A DNA stretch of 64,000 bases from contig NC_065532.1 in the NCBI RefSeq assembly GCF_020184175.1, forward strand, positions 46,644,287-46,708,286, written 5' to 3'. How positions within the stretch are numbered: position 1 is the stretch's first letter; the number at the start of each line of letters is the position of its first letter. This stretch comes from Aphis gossypii (Eukaryota > Arthropoda > Insecta > Hemiptera > Aphididae). The notes below the pieces were generated by a model. The model was not told where the DNA came from. It saw nothing but the letters and a program-made list of their open reading frames with translations, and ran no database searches. This document shows, one piece after another, positions 39,154-53,117 of the stretch. Position numbers and translations under genes: made by a program.

Positions 39154-42021
39154 GTCAATTAACTGTTATGTAACAACATATAATATATTAGAGTTAAAAA
39201 TGTCAGTATGTTGGTTATACCTACTTATTAATAATAATATATATTATCAGACCATAGAGCATGCTTAGTACTTGCAATTCAGTGATTGTTAAATTTTATG
39301 TGTTATGCGAACGGTCTACACTCACACACACACATATGTGTAATTATAATAAAATGTATAAAGAGGAATAATAGTACTATATAACGTCAATGCTTTATAA
39401 TCCAAAGAAAAAAATTAATACAATAGTGATTTTTTTTTTTGCGTGCTCAAATTTTATGACACCATTATAATCGTTCTTAATTTGGTCGTATTTCCCAGAA
39501 GTAGATATACATCCGACTGAAATAATTTCCCGAGTAATTTCTCATACACGCCTCGCCCGTAATAATGATTTGCAAATCGCATACAATTCTGTATAGGCGC
39601 TAAACGATAACCTGTCCTCGTACACATATTATATAGGTACACATTATGAGCTATATTTTACGTTTTATAGATGGTTTTAGATACCAATCGAGATGAAAAA
39701 ATAATAAGATTTTAAACGGCTTGTTATCACACTATACTCTCAAGTCTGCCAAAAACAAAATATTCTACATTAATTTCAAAATGTTCTTCTTCGTGTAGGT
39801 GCATCGAAATGGTACCTAGTAAAATACGATGTATAAGCATATTAATAACGAGAGTTTTCGCACAAAACCGGTTAAAAAAATAAAATAAGAACATTGATAT
39901 TATGATGAATATTTATTTAAATATGATATCGACTATCGACATACTGTATGGGTATGAAATTTACGATAGTGCAAAAACTAAAGTTTTAGCTTTTATACAC
40001 TATTTTTTCGTAAAGTTTAGCGTGTGTTTGCAAAAACTCTCTATTATAATATTATTGGTACCGGTAAAATATTACGTTTCTAAAACAATTCTATTAGTTT
40101 GAGTCTGATAAAGATTCTTACAACTAGTTGTGAATAATTACTAATTACTGTGTCTTTTTTTTTTTTTTTGGACCGAATAATTCGAAAAATACCTAGATAG
40201 CTTGTATTTATCGCACAATACGTTATGATCATTATTCATTAGTAGTAAAAAGTTTATTTTTTAACTTTCAACATTAATATTGCAACAGTATAATAAACTT
40301 TTATATAAAAGTAATAACCCAATTATTTTAATGTTTTTGCTATACGTTTGCATAAGATTTTTGTGTTGATAGTTATGTGACAACATAATATAATTTAACA
40401 TCTGCAAACAATAATGTAATGACACTATTAAAGTATATACCATTAAAATTTAATTTATAGGAGAGATTTATTTAAAACGACTTTTGAAATCTTATTCATG
40501 GTATTTTTTTATGATTAACTGATATTTTAATATTTTTGTATTCATTATTTTTAATTAGTATTTATCAAATCACTGCATACCTGTTTTCTTATTTAATTTT
40601 TATTCTTCTTAATAATATTATATTTTAAACTTAGTAATACTTACTTTTAATTAATACAAAAACAAAATAATAATATACAGCTCATGGTTATCAACAAATA
40701 AATTGATATCTTTTAATTACTATGCAAGTAGGTGTAGGTATTCAAAAGTGAAATAATAAGCAAATCTGTGGTTATTTTATAAAATATTTTTACGAATTTG
40801 CTCATTATTTTTTTAACGTACCTATATGAGTTTTATTTATCAGTAAGTACTTGATTATAATATTTGTTTTTTTTTTTTTAATGAAAACTATTTACGTATT
40901 CTTCATATTATTTTAAATTAATTTTTTTTTTTTTTATTATTATCTTATCTAATGTTTATTTTGAATGTGCGCTTAAAAACTATATAAATAAATATTAATA
41001 GGTTTCTCTGTACCGGCTATTTAATATACAGTGTACACTATTTTGTTCATAAATCGAAATCTATTACAACAATTAAAAATTCGTTGGAGTATAATCAATC
41101 AAAATTCATATTTTGAAAAATACCCGCAATGAAAAAAAAAAAAATTAAACAACTTTTATTTATTAAATACAAATTTTGAATATTATTGCAGTACTTACCT
41201 ATGTATAATGAATGTAGTCAAAGATGAAAATATACACAGTCATTGTTAACATACCAATACTAAAGTTCTATAATATTATATATTATATAATATAGAACAA
41301 TATATTATTCAACAACAGTAATAGTTTCCTCTAGTCAGTGAATAGTTATTAACAACAATTACTTAACCAAATCAGACAAAGTCAAAAGTATTTATGGAAT
41401 TATGGAGTTTGATTACTGACAAGGAAATTATCAAAATCAACTGTATGTAATTTTTTATTGGGCAATGTTGAAATTAACCAATTAATAAAATAAATAAGAT
41501 TAAAACTATGCAAATTACAATTAAAACTTAAAATAACAAAAACTGAAATAAACATGTATTAATTTACAATTAGAATTAAGTGAATAATCTATATCAAAGG
41601 TACATACTACGAATTCCGCATTTAACATAATATATTTATAGGCATTTACAATTATTTATTAAACATGTTTTCGGTATACGTAAAACAAACGATTATACTT
41701 ACATAATGTTATATAAATTTAAAATAACGTTTCATGACTACAAGATGGATCTTTGGGACCTTTCCTGAGGGCTTTCCTATACTTAATCTAAACTTACATT
41801 TATTCACAGTGCATAATATGGGTATGGGTATAATGATTTTAGGTAATATTTTAGGAAAGGTTGAATTATACATGCAGGACGTTGGTAAAATCGTATTTAT
41901 TATAACTCAGCTACGAAACACACATAATAATAATATAGTCCTGAGAAATACACATAATATTTTATTATCACGACGACTTCCACACACGTCTGCAAGTACA
42001 AAACACATGAATATATAATGT

Positions 42022-42027
42022 TTTATT
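42022..42027 (-). terminator. Polyadenylation signal of gene B
   Basis: AATAAA on the minus strand, 62 bp downstream of the B stop codon. A second AATAAA lies at 41966-41961. Confidence 0.5.
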
Positions 42028-42088
42028 TTTTTTTTTAATCCAAAAACGTTTGCGGATACAATTTTTTTTTTTTTTTTGCAATATCTGC

Positions 42089-45000
42089 TTACAAAACGAC
42101 TATGGTCACGCTGACAACGATGAAGACGAAAACCAAACTACTCCGATACGACGATTGACCATTTTTGGGAGGACACCTGATAATCATACCTGGCGTTGTG
42201 TTGTCGAAATCAAATGTCGGATAACCTGTCGGTGGTTCTGGTGGTTTTTTCGGATCAGTCACTGGAGACGCTGTCGTATTCGAAGTCGATAATGTCGTTT
42301 CCGTCGAAGTAGACGTCGTCTCCGTCGAAGTAGACGTCGTCTCCGTCGAAGTAGACGTCGTTTCCGTCGAAGTAGACGTCGTCTCCGTCGAAGTAGACGT
42401 CGTCGCATCTGACGACGATGCTGTCGTTTCCGTCGACGAAACGGTCGTGTCCTGCTGAGTCGTCGTTGGGTCCGCGGGCGCTCCTGTCCATTGGTTAATT
42501 GAGCTGTGGTAAGTGTTATACCACAAGAGATTTTGTTCAATTTGCACGTACGATTCCTCGAACGAAGCTTTAATTTTTGGCGGTAATCCTGGAGCGTTCT
42601 TCAGCTTTGTCAACTGAAAAACACGATAATTATTAAAAATATAATAGCATTAATATTATCGCCGTACTCTTATTATACTATATAATTATTAATTGTTATA
42701 ATATTATGTTTGTATAGTTTCTACAAATATTGTTATTTAAAATTGTTTTTGGTTTTCCTAAGACTTTTATCTGACGGAGGAGTATTAAAAATATACAAAA
42801 AGTTACATTATCATAAGTATCGTAAATCCGAGTATCCAGAACCCAATTATTAACTACGTATTGTGATATTTTCAGTTTATTACTCGACATATTTTGTAAA
42901 CTATTATTGGGTATTTAATTTTGACCTCACCTGAGCTATTTCAATATCAAGAGCTACTTTGGAAGCTAAAACTCTATACATATATGTAACGATACTCTCT
43001 CCGGTAGGTATCTGTCTTAAAATTCGTTCTATATTGTTCATTAAGAAATTTGTTGATGCTTCGATTCCTTGGGGTGTTAAAGACATCGCATCGCATATGT
43101 CCTTGAAGTCTTGCAAACGTATTGGGCCACCAGCATTGAAGTCAAATAAAAATTCCAAGTACCTAGATTAAATAAAAAAAAAAATTATAGCTTTCATTTG
43201 GATTAAACGATATACATAACGAAAAATAGGAAAAAACACCTAAAAATGCATTTTTATTATTATTATTTAAAAAAAAAAATAAAACAAAAGTACAGAAATG
43301 CCAATTCCGATTACTTCTTGTAAGTATTTTTTTGATCAAGAATATAATATTTTTTTGAAATTATGTTCATATAAAAATAAAAAATGGTGTATATTATTTT
43401 AAAATACATTTAATCTACGTACTTATATAATTTTAATGTATCTTTCGAACAAGCCAGTGCTGCCTGTGCTGAATTTTTCTCTGAAGCCGATTTAGTGGTC
43501 ATATATACATTTAGCACACCTTGCCACGTATCATTGTTGTTACTTACTTTAATTCCTGTACATAATGCAGCATCTTTAATGTCAGGCGATATTCTGATAA
43601 GAAAAAAAATAAAAAATAAAATAATAAGAATTTTAAATTTTAAATCCAATAACTAGCAAACATAATTTTTTCACACCACGCCCATACTTGAATATTACCT
43701 TTCTTTCTGTGTCCATTTTTGGAAATTTATCATTGCGTTATTCGTACAATATTCACCATCCAAGTAGCATGCCCACACTGAAAATTTATTCCAGCTTGTT
43801 ATGGTCGTGTGATCATCGGTCTTATATTGTACAACTAAATTTTCAGTTTTTTTGTAAATATATTCGGCCAAATTTCGAACGTATGACTGTAAAATACAAA
43901 ACGTGTATTAGTCACGACTACAATATTGTTTACCTTTAATAATATACATGGAAAACAGTGTATATTAACTACTAATCTAACAATAATAACTGAAAATGTG
44001 ATGAAAAATCATCGTTTCACAATAATTATGCCTTGTTTATATTATTAATTCTGACTAGAGTTGGGATTATATAGTTATAAAAACACTTAAAATAAATTGA
44101 AAAACTCTAAGCAAATTAAAAAAAAAAATAGAAATATTCTAAGACACTATAATACTATAATAATATTATTAAAAAAAAAATAAATAAATAATACATGTAA
44201 TTTGTGTTTTTATCCTGAAATCTAATATGATATATATATATTATATATCCATTACAGATTAAATAGTTAATCTACCATTTTAAATTACAAGGGAATAAAT
44301 TCCAAACATTATGAAATAAAACTAACCGAGTCATATTAGTACACTTTACCTAATAGTTAATACCTTTTAAGTATTTCAAATCTGCATTGATATGTTGAAC
44401 ACGTTTTATAAAACAAGTTTTTAAGAAAAAAAAATCAAAAACACTTAATGAAAATGTTTTGTATTCTATTCCACGTACTACCCTTGTGGTATCAAATTTA
44501 TAATTGATATACAGTTTTGTATCAGACGAATATAAAAGAAAAACTAACACCTACGAAATCCAAACTCATAGATTCATTTATGATCATAGTGCTTTACAGT
44601 TTACGGTGAAACGCGACGTGTAATGGTGTACTATTTTGATTAAACGTAATAAATAGATAATTAAATACGTCATATAGTTATCAAATGACATCATGAAACG
44701 TATGTATAATATTAATAGGCAAAAATAATAATTTAATACGAGTTTTTCCCCTTAAAATTCATTACGTATCCTAACCATTAGATTATGTCACCAACTCTAG
44801 TTATTGGAAGAGATGTGTAAATAGCACTCGTCCTGCACCATACTTGAATACGACACGTGATATAATTTTTTTACGGCGCACCGTTGTAATTTTCTTTACA
44901 CCTACCCTTATGTAATCGTAACCCTCAGCACTACGACGCATTCGTTCGACCACGTAGGACAAACACTCTGTGGCTGCGTACCAAGGTATTTCGTCGTCTT

Positions 45001-48000
45001 CCTTCGTCAGGTAGGTGGACAGGTTCAACGGTACCGAATACGGTAACATTCCCGCTCTCGCGAGATTGAACGAGTCATCGATCAGCTGTGCTCGGTTCAG
45101 GACGTGTATTTCGGTGTTTGATTCGTTCAACTGTTTTATCAGTTGCTGCCAATTGTTGAGGTCGTAATTTACCCTATAGAACCCTACCGATAAAAAATGC
45201 ATTCCATGAATGAAAAACCACATAAACGTTTGAAGCGAACTTTACCGGTCCACTGTAAATTGAATATCACCCAAGTAGAAAGGCTTGAATCACGCAAGTA
45301 CTTTACGGTCGTGTAAGGTTTTAACCATGTAGTCGGCTGCAAGTCGATAAAATTTCTAGCCAAATTATTAGTGTAAGTAATACCAATGAACCAGCTGGAA
45401 GTATTGTCGCTAGATGGCCAAACCGAAAACGGTTTCTAAAAAAAAAAAAATAATTTATGAACTATTTTTGTGTTATTTATTTTATATCATTCGATAGATA
45501 ATATTGATCTAATATTTACATAGGTGAGTGTGTACGTGTTTTCATTTTTAGTGACGGTCACCACTGGATAACCCGCCTGATTTGTCCACGATTCAATAAA
45601 ATTGGTGAATGGCACATTATCCGGCAACGCGTAGTCAGCGTCAAAATAATAGTTTTCATAAACCGCCCATAAATTATCTGAAGTTACTGCACCGTGTCTA
45701 AACCGGACAATTTTTAAAAATATATTTCTTCACTTAATTGTTACCGAACTAGTCGTAAAATATGACGTACTTGAATTTTTGTAAATACAAATTTAGGGGC
45801 TCTCGAAAATAGAAATCAGATACTACGGTTTTTAACATCCTTAAGATGGCCGCAGCTTTGTTGGAAACCACAACGTCAAGTATATTTTGAATATCGTCGG
45901 AAGTCTTGACGGACGCGGTAATCGGATGTCTCGGAGTCTGATCGAACTCCATGGCCGTCAGATGTTGCTCTACGACAAAGAGTTCATCCAATCGCCAGTC
46001 TGGTTTCACCTAAAAAAACGAAACGATAAATACAGACTGTGTACGAGCATTGTTTTAAAAACCATCGAACCGGACTTACCATTTCCGTCGCGTAATACTG
46101 GAAATACCGAGCGAACCCCTCGTTCAACCACAGGTAATCCCACCACGCACAGGTCACCATATTTCCAAACCACTGGTGGCTGTTAAGTTTTTGGATCAGC
46201 ATTACCGACTGCTCTTTGAGTTTCATTTTTGCATCGTCGTCAAACAACACGTATTTCTCTCTACGATGAAAAATCAAAACACACACACAAACACGAAAGA
46301 AAAACGAACATTATTAACAATATTAAAACCGAACTCGACAACTATAATTATTATTGTTTGCATACCGGTAAGCGTTTATTCCCCAGTTTTCCATTCCGTC
46401 CCCGTCAAAGTCGGGTACCGCCAAAAAGTCCATTTTTGTTAAGTCGTTTTGACTGTCCGTGTAATTCTCCATGGAGTTGAACACCATCGGCGTTTCTTCC
46501 GTAGCGTACAGGACTTGATCCAAATAATCGTTGTACGTGTATACATCGATGAGGCCTCCTTCTATTTTACTTGATTTTTTAAAATTTCCGACAAGGGCTC
46601 CCACCAAATACGTGGGTATCGGTGGTGTCGTTTCAAAATGATCCGCCCACCAGCCGTAGTATTCGCTGTACGAGAAATAAAATATGATATCTAATTAGGT
46701 AACTAATTTCACTGCCACGTGAATACATTTTTTCACAGGAATTTTTTATTTCGACGTTTAGTAATTTGAATAATATTTAAAGAAAATCGTTATATTATTT
46801 AAATATAATATGTAATACACATTATATCGGGTGAATAAATCGTTATCTTTGAAAATGCATTGCTTTATTTTATCCTGATAGTTATTGTTTTTATTTTAAA
46901 CGTTCAATAAATGACTTTACAAACAATTTTATAGAGTGTCACCTTATAAATAACACAGTTGAAGTCGATGAGTTTTTTCTATAAATTAGTTGACCACGAT
47001 CTAAATACTAGATCATATTTATTATAACGTATTTATAAATCATATATATATATATGATTGAATAATATTAAAAAACATTACATACGGTGTGGTGACAATG
47101 AAGTAATAAACAACATGAGCATGTCGAAGAGCGAAATGAACGTTGTAGAGCATTTTAATTAAATTATTAAACTATGATCACACTTCACTTTTCGGGAAAG
47201 TCAAAACTCGATGTTCGCGGATATGGATACAAATCGACCCAAATACGAAATTATATTACGAGACCCATAAATCTGCCTGAAAAGTAAAGTCACCGTCACC
47301 AGCCAAGATTACCACTAGCTCTTAATGATAAGATCGTACAACAAGGAAACTGTATAGTAAAGTTCAGCAGACGACGGTTAGAAATTATGTGAAATGTTCA
47401 GTGTCAGGTCGTAACACCGTTCAACGCTCTCTAGCTTAATTGTAATTTTTATATTTTAAGTAAATGTTAAATAAAAACAATATTATACTTTATACATCGC
47501 GTTTTCATTCGTACTTTGACGAACATAACAATAGTATATGATATAATGCACGTTACACCTACTAGATTCAAACTTTTATGAAATTATTAAATTTCGAAAT
47601 GACTTTCTAAATTTTGCTTTTACTTCTAACGTTTATAAAACAACACGAATTTCATTTTGAAAATCATACCTACTCTAAAGCTTGTTTCTATTTTTATCTG
47701 AAAACAAAAAACAATACTGTATAATACTTTAAATTCGTAATTTATCTATTTTCGTAATTAATAGTAATCGAGCACTTTTTTCATAACCCTAAGAGACCAA
47801 ATTCATTAGAATTTGATTATATAATACTCATGAAATAATATTTAAACAAATAGAATTAATCAATAGTGTTATAGATAGTAACAATGTTAAGTAGTAGACT
47901 CATATTAATTTATGATCGTAGCCAATGCTTATGCAATCGTATGAAATCAAAATAATAACACTTCTCCACAAGCACGTCTGTTTTTATTCTCTATAGAGGA

Positions 48001-49350
48001 TAAAATTAAGGGAAACATATTATGATAAATAAAATTTCTTGGAATCGCGCCGCGTTAAGAGCACGACAGTTATGGCTTAATTCTGAGTAAAATTAACGAC
48101 TCACAGTCTCTGAGTTAGGTATCGAGGCATGTTGGATAACGTCATCTGGTTCTCTTGTCTGCCCAGTGATATATTGAACGGAGTTTTATACGAAGGCTCG
48201 TCGTAGCACGGGAACGCTCTCCTTGCGTACGTGGGCTTCAACTGTGTAACAGCAACCCATCTGCAAACGTGACAATGAAACAAATATATTACATCATGGG
48301 CAACTTAAATAAAAAAAAGACACATTTTATCTATAGCTTACGGAATGGCGCAAAAATTTAATTTAAATCAAAGAAATCGAGTCACATCTATTGGGAAGTG
48401 ATGTGATTGTAAATCGGAGTTGTTGTGAATAAACATATCGGTACGTGTTAATATAATACTTAACTCTGAGCCTCGGCCGCGGCGCTGGATCATCACAATG
48501 CTTTTACGTGCAACTATAAAAGCAATTTGTGAACTGTGACTCGTGTTCATTTATTTTATAGGGCAATAGTACATTTTGAATTATTAAAATAGGAGCACAA
48601 ATTACAAAAAAAAAAAAAATCAAACATACTACAATAGTAGGTATTGCATAATTATAACTAACAGTTTATGAATTGTTTTTCGATATCCTTATCCTAAAGT
48701 TTATAAAAAAAAATGTCATGTCCGTGTGCCTGAAACTGCACTTTTCCAGTCACACTCACTCCCCCTACCCACAATCATTTATACCGAGCAAAAATACAAG
48801 TCTTCTCGACTTACTTGGTCACACCGTCTTCCTTGTACGTGCTCTTGTAGAAACCCGTCATGTCGGTCCTCAGCAGTCCTTGGAAAACTATCTTCACCTG
48901 GTACCGTCGGCCGACCAACAGGTTGCTGGCCGCGTAGATGTGCAGAATCTCGGCGTCGTTGTCCAGTTCGTACGAGTCCACCGCCAGATCTTTCTGGGTC
49001 TTTATTTCGGTGATGGCCACGCTATTGATTTGCATGTCCTTGGCGTTCAGCGTCACGTTCGGCGTGATGGAGTTCACGTAAATGAAGATCTCCACTTGGC
49101 CGCCAAACGTGTACATGTCTGAGCCTTTGTCATACTTTGGCGCCAGCCGCAAGCCGTACGCGAGAGGCTGCGTATCGCGCGGCAACCGGTATGACGACGG
49201 TCCGTCCGACTCGACTTGGGCGGTCGTCCGACTGTCGGCCGAGCAAGCAATCGGACGGATTGCGACCGCTGCGCAAACGAGTGCGACGATCGTTATTACC
49301 GTGTTTGTGCACATGACGTTTGTTGTTGACGCGTCTGACGATTCCGTCAA
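42089..49350 (-). CDS. Aminopeptidase N-like protein, probably inactive (gene B)
   Basis: Twelve exons: 49350-48815, 48260-48105, 46665-46366, 46260-46080, 46009-45771, 45697-45520, 45435-45246, 45183-44906, 43886-43699, 43593-43423, 43162-42931 and 42613-42089. They sum to 3174 bp (1057 residues). Met at 49314 is an alternative start that sits directly before the signal peptide core (MCTNTVITIVALVCAAVA). Exon 2 keeps ARRAFPCYDEP. The GAMEN motif reads DGMENWG. The zinc motif is degraded: KLNSHQWFG replaces HEXXHQWFG, so the first His and the catalytic Glu are gone, while the second His and LNEGFA remain. The exon 5 Tyr position is also changed (VSNKAAAILRML). The ERAP1_C-like half is well conserved (LNRAQLIDDSFNLARAG). 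The stalk contains a 7-residue Thr/Ser repeat, and the protein ends in a hydrophobic stretch (SLVFVFIVVSVTIVVL) with no tail, which resembles a GPI signal. Likely a surface-anchored pseudo-peptidase. An AATAAA lies 62 bp past the stop. Confidence 0.91.
42297..42401 (-). repeat. Five copies of a 21-bp coding minisatellite in gene B stalk
   Basis: Five near-perfect 21-bp units encode a seven-residue Thr/Ser/Glu block (TETTSTS). They lie in the last exon of B, between the helical domain and the C-terminal anchor, at the same structural position as the giant array in C. Confidence 0.9.
43887..44905 (-). other. Intron 8 of gene B
   Basis: About 1 kb, against 133 bp in A and about 400 bp in C. No nested feature recognised. 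Confidence 0.7.
46666..48104 (-). other. Intron 2 of gene B
   Basis: AT-rich intron with GTGAGT donor and a pyrimidine-rich acceptor. Nothing else recognised. Confidence 0.75.
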
Positions 49351-49432
49351 ACAGACGACGGTGGATTGTTAGTAGTTATTGTTACCACTTTTTGCAGCCG
49401 ACACTCGAAAAACCCGATCGCAATTGAGGTCT

Positions 49433-49439
49433 CTTATCT
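49433..49439 (-). promoter_or_regulatory. GATA-type motif upstream of gene B
   Basis: Minus-strand AGATAAG, 83 bp before Met 49350 and about 120 bp before the alternative Met 49314. Confidence 0.4.
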
Positions 49440-49527
49440 GGACGCGCACTCGAGCAGCTGTGATACCGCGTAAACGTATAGTACATTCGACGTTAGCACT
49501 CTTCTAGACGACTTTGCCGAATCGATA

Positions 49528-49528
<1 letters not shown>

Positions 49529-49560
<32 letters not shown>
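49529..49560 (+). repeat. Poly-T followed by (ATT)n
   Basis: Simple repeat about 180 bp upstream of the start of gene B. Confidence 0.9.
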
Positions 49561-51089
49561 CCACTGATTATAACAAAACATACAGAGATACGTCATGCTT
49601 TCGAAGTATTAAAAAAGTTATAAAAATCTATATACATGTCCTGTCCGTTCGATGGCGGTCATAACGTCCAACCGCCGCGATAAAATCATTTTTCATATTT
49701 CTCCCATCCCTTATATTATGCGACAGTTCAAACTGTAAATGTAAATGTTAACCAAACACTATTTTTTAGGTAACCCGAATTTATGTTATAAATATCATAA
49801 TACATAAATAATATATTAGATAGAACTATTATCATATAATATACTCACAGACTTAAGTACTCGGCGCTCGAACATACATTGTGTGACGATTACGAAACGT
49901 ATTATTCTTGAATTAAGAAGAAAAAACAAAAACACTCGAGTGGAATCACGTTGGAGTGAGTCTCGTAATGAAGTAAAAATTTGTCTCGTACTGTTTGTGA
50001 CATACATGAAATATATTTATTTAGTTTGGTTTTTCAGAGATTTTACCTTATCTAATCGATGAAAGAAACTTTAGTGTATTGTTAAAATTGACCCAAATAT
50101 GATACCTCAGGCTGTAACTTAAAATAAATTAAATAAGACTTATTTATATTATTATTCATTTTACTTTTATTAGCGGCTACGTCGCGTGCTTACACACTAA
50201 CTGGATAGAGACGGACCGCCTGTCACCGAACTATATTAGACATTTCTTCTCACATAAAATTTCATACGAAGAATTTTTATTTTTATTAATTTCCTAATTT
50301 TATAGGTGTATTTATATTGTATATATCACATAAGCAACATAATCAATGTCTTGACATTCAAAAATAATGATACTTCTAAAAATTGAATACAGATACTTTT
50401 AATATTATTATAATTATACTAGTGTTTATTATCTTTATATTATTCTCAACAACGTTATTTTAAATAATAAGCCGAAGTATTTTTAACATATTTACTTTTG
50501 TTATTAAATGTTGAATTATTATAGATTAATTATTAAATTATGTCTATAGAAGTTAATCCATTTTGAATAGTACTTATAATAATCATTTCGAGTAATTTAA
50601 TTTTATATCAAAATCGTGAAATGTTAATATTATTAATATAGTTAAAACATATAATATATTAAGGACAGATAACGTTTGTATCGTTAAAAGTCACCAAATA
50701 TTATGAAAAAACCTAAAATATGAAATTTAACATTAATATTTTCAAATTAATAATTTTTTTTTCATATTACTGTAATTTAATTATTTTATTTAATTATAAG
50801 TTATAACTTACAACTTTACAATGGCCAAGTATCCATTATTGAACATATTTTATGCAGTTATCTATATTTCATAAATAAAAGTAATAAACGAGAAATTAAT
50901 TTAATTGGCAATCCTCAAGCATTTTTTAGGAAAACATTGCGTCTGGGTATCAACCATGTAAATATCATGTAATGATAAAAATTAAAAATAATTTTAGTTG
51001 TACATTAAATAAAATAAAAACGTCAATGAATAAATTATTTATAAAATTATTATTATCATTATATTAAAAAATATATTTACAATCTATAT

Positions 51090-51580
51090 CAATGGTTTTC
51101 AACCTTTTTGAGCGTCCACTCCTCTTTTGATTTTGAAATCAAATATACGAATAACGATAAGAATAAAAATTAAAATAAGCAAATTAACATAATTTAATTT
51201 GACTTTATTAATTAAAGACGAATTAAACATGTAATTAGTCTCATTGAAATCACTCTAAATCGCAAAAAAAAACATAAATGGCCTGATTCACGAATCACGA
51301 TTATCGCTGACCGATCACATGATGATAATGACACACGCACACGCACAACACGTATAAAGCGCACTGACTTACACGGCCCCGAAAAAAGATAACAAAAACT
51401 TGCTTTTCTCAAATAAATATTTACAATGGAATAGATTTACCCATGTGATATTCATACGAAAAAATACAATGAAATTTTATTTTTAGTTTATACTGCAAAC
51501 ATTCTCCCTTGCCGTAGCATCAAGGCAGTCCCTTGATGATAACCGACGACGCCCCTGGTTGCACAGGTTGAAAACCACTG
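51090..51580. mobile_element. Candidate non-autonomous hAT element (MITE), about 490 bp
   Basis: The left end CAATGGTTTTCAACC and the reverse complement of the right end, CAGTGGTTTTCAACC, form 15-16-bp terminal inverted repeats with one mismatch. The sequence matches the general hAT-type CAGTGGTTCTCAACC end. The flanking 8-mers ATCTATAT and ATATATAG agree at 6 of 8 positions, compatible with a decayed 8-bp target duplication. There is no transposase reading frame inside. The element lies in the B-A intergenic region. Confidence 0.6.
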
Positions 51581-53117
51581 ATATATAGAAATACAATTAA
51601 TTTAATGTGTAAATTTGATAAATGATTATTGACAGGATATTGCACTTATAGTCAATGCTACCCGAGTACAATTATTAATTAATTAAATTTTATATCAAAA
51701 AGTATAAAGTTGAAGAAGTGAAAAAAAAACAATTTTTGCTCAAAAGCAAAAAAAACCTCAAGATACATATTTAGATACAAAATGAAATTATAAACTAGAT
51801 TTGTCTTTACATAAAACTTATTTGTTTTTTGCGTACTCTGCTATTTTTATGATTGTGGTAAACAAATATTTTGCAAATGCTACAAATTCTTTGCCCTAAT
51901 TATAATACTTACAATTAATACTATTTTTCAAAATTACTAAAAAGTATTGACCGAAGATAATATAACAATTTGTCTACGAAATATTAAGAAGTAATTCATT
52001 TTACAATCGTATACCAACTAATAGAGGATCGTGAGTGAATTATTTTTATATATTTAGTTTATTTAAATATTTTATAACGGTGATTATTTAATTGAATTGG
52101 AAATATTATATGTATATAATTATATTATTTTATCTGTTCACACACTATCTTTTTAGCAAGAACTAGAATTTAGTAAATCTCATATATCATATTTTATTAT
52201 GTACATTTTAATCAATGGATAAAAGTGACATATTGAAAATTAAATTTATACATTTTCAAAAGTTTAAAACAATAATGAATGATAAATGCCTAAAAAATAA
52301 GAATCTTAACCTTAAAGTTGTAAAAATTCCATTCATTTAAAAATTGTTATTTAATAATTTCTTGATGGTGGTTATTTTATTTTAAACACTTATAATTGTT
52401 AATTTTAGTATAAATTTTAATATTAATACAATATAACTAAAAAACATGGAAGATTCATAGAATGACATGATTAAAATGAAAAAAGAAGTTACTTTCTATA
52501 TTATTTGTCCCGTTTTCTTTAAAGGTCTCAATATTTAATACAACATCGTCATAATATACTTTGACTTATAAATCGAATAATTTTTATTTATTTAAATATT
52601 CCTACATTATATTATATTATTATGTATTTACGTTGAAATCTATAATAGAAAAAATGTAAGCTTTATCAGAATTATTATATGTTAATACGTCGTAAGTATT
52701 CAGTTAATAAAAGTATAAGTTAAAAGTGGAATTCCCGCTCAGGAGATTAGTATACTAATGTTGCCGAAGTTATCTACTTCTGGTTTTATTTCTTAAGTGT
52801 AACTTTTTTAGAAAAAATAATTAAGCTTCAACAAGTACTCAGATTTTAATAATTTTTTTTCAAAGTAGAAACTTTATTTAGGTCACATTAAATATCAATT
52901 TTTGATTTATGTTTCAATAGTGTAGTGGAAAAATACCAACATCTTAAAATACACAAACATTTTTGATTGATAAACGGTTATTACAACTACTTTTCAAAAT
53001 AAAAAAAATTTAAATCGTCCAATACGACGGGTAGGTATAATGTCGTTGTCCTTAAAATAAATAAATAACTGACGGTTAGACGGTTATCATGGAATCGAAT
53101 GTTAACGAGATTATGTT

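Larger units (their letters stand above)
37258..42088. other. Intergenic region between C and B
   Basis: About 4.8 kb with the C promoter at the left, simple repeats near 39117 and 39320, and the B polyadenylation signal at the right. Open frames here are short and show no family resemblance. Confidence 0.7.
49351..53117. other. Intergenic region between B and A
   Basis: About 3.8 kb containing the B promoter, the hAT-like element at 51090-51580 and the 3' flank of A (an AATAAA at 52878-52873 on the minus strand). No other gene is seen. Confidence 0.7.

Noticed and set aside
39454..39642. 62-codon minus-strand frame
   Set aside because: Isolated, no splice-compatible partners and no recognisable motif.
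48673..49372. Plus-strand frames opposite exon 1 of gene B
   Set aside because: Antisense shadows in a GC-richer coding exon. The minus frame carries the conserved M1 start of the domain.
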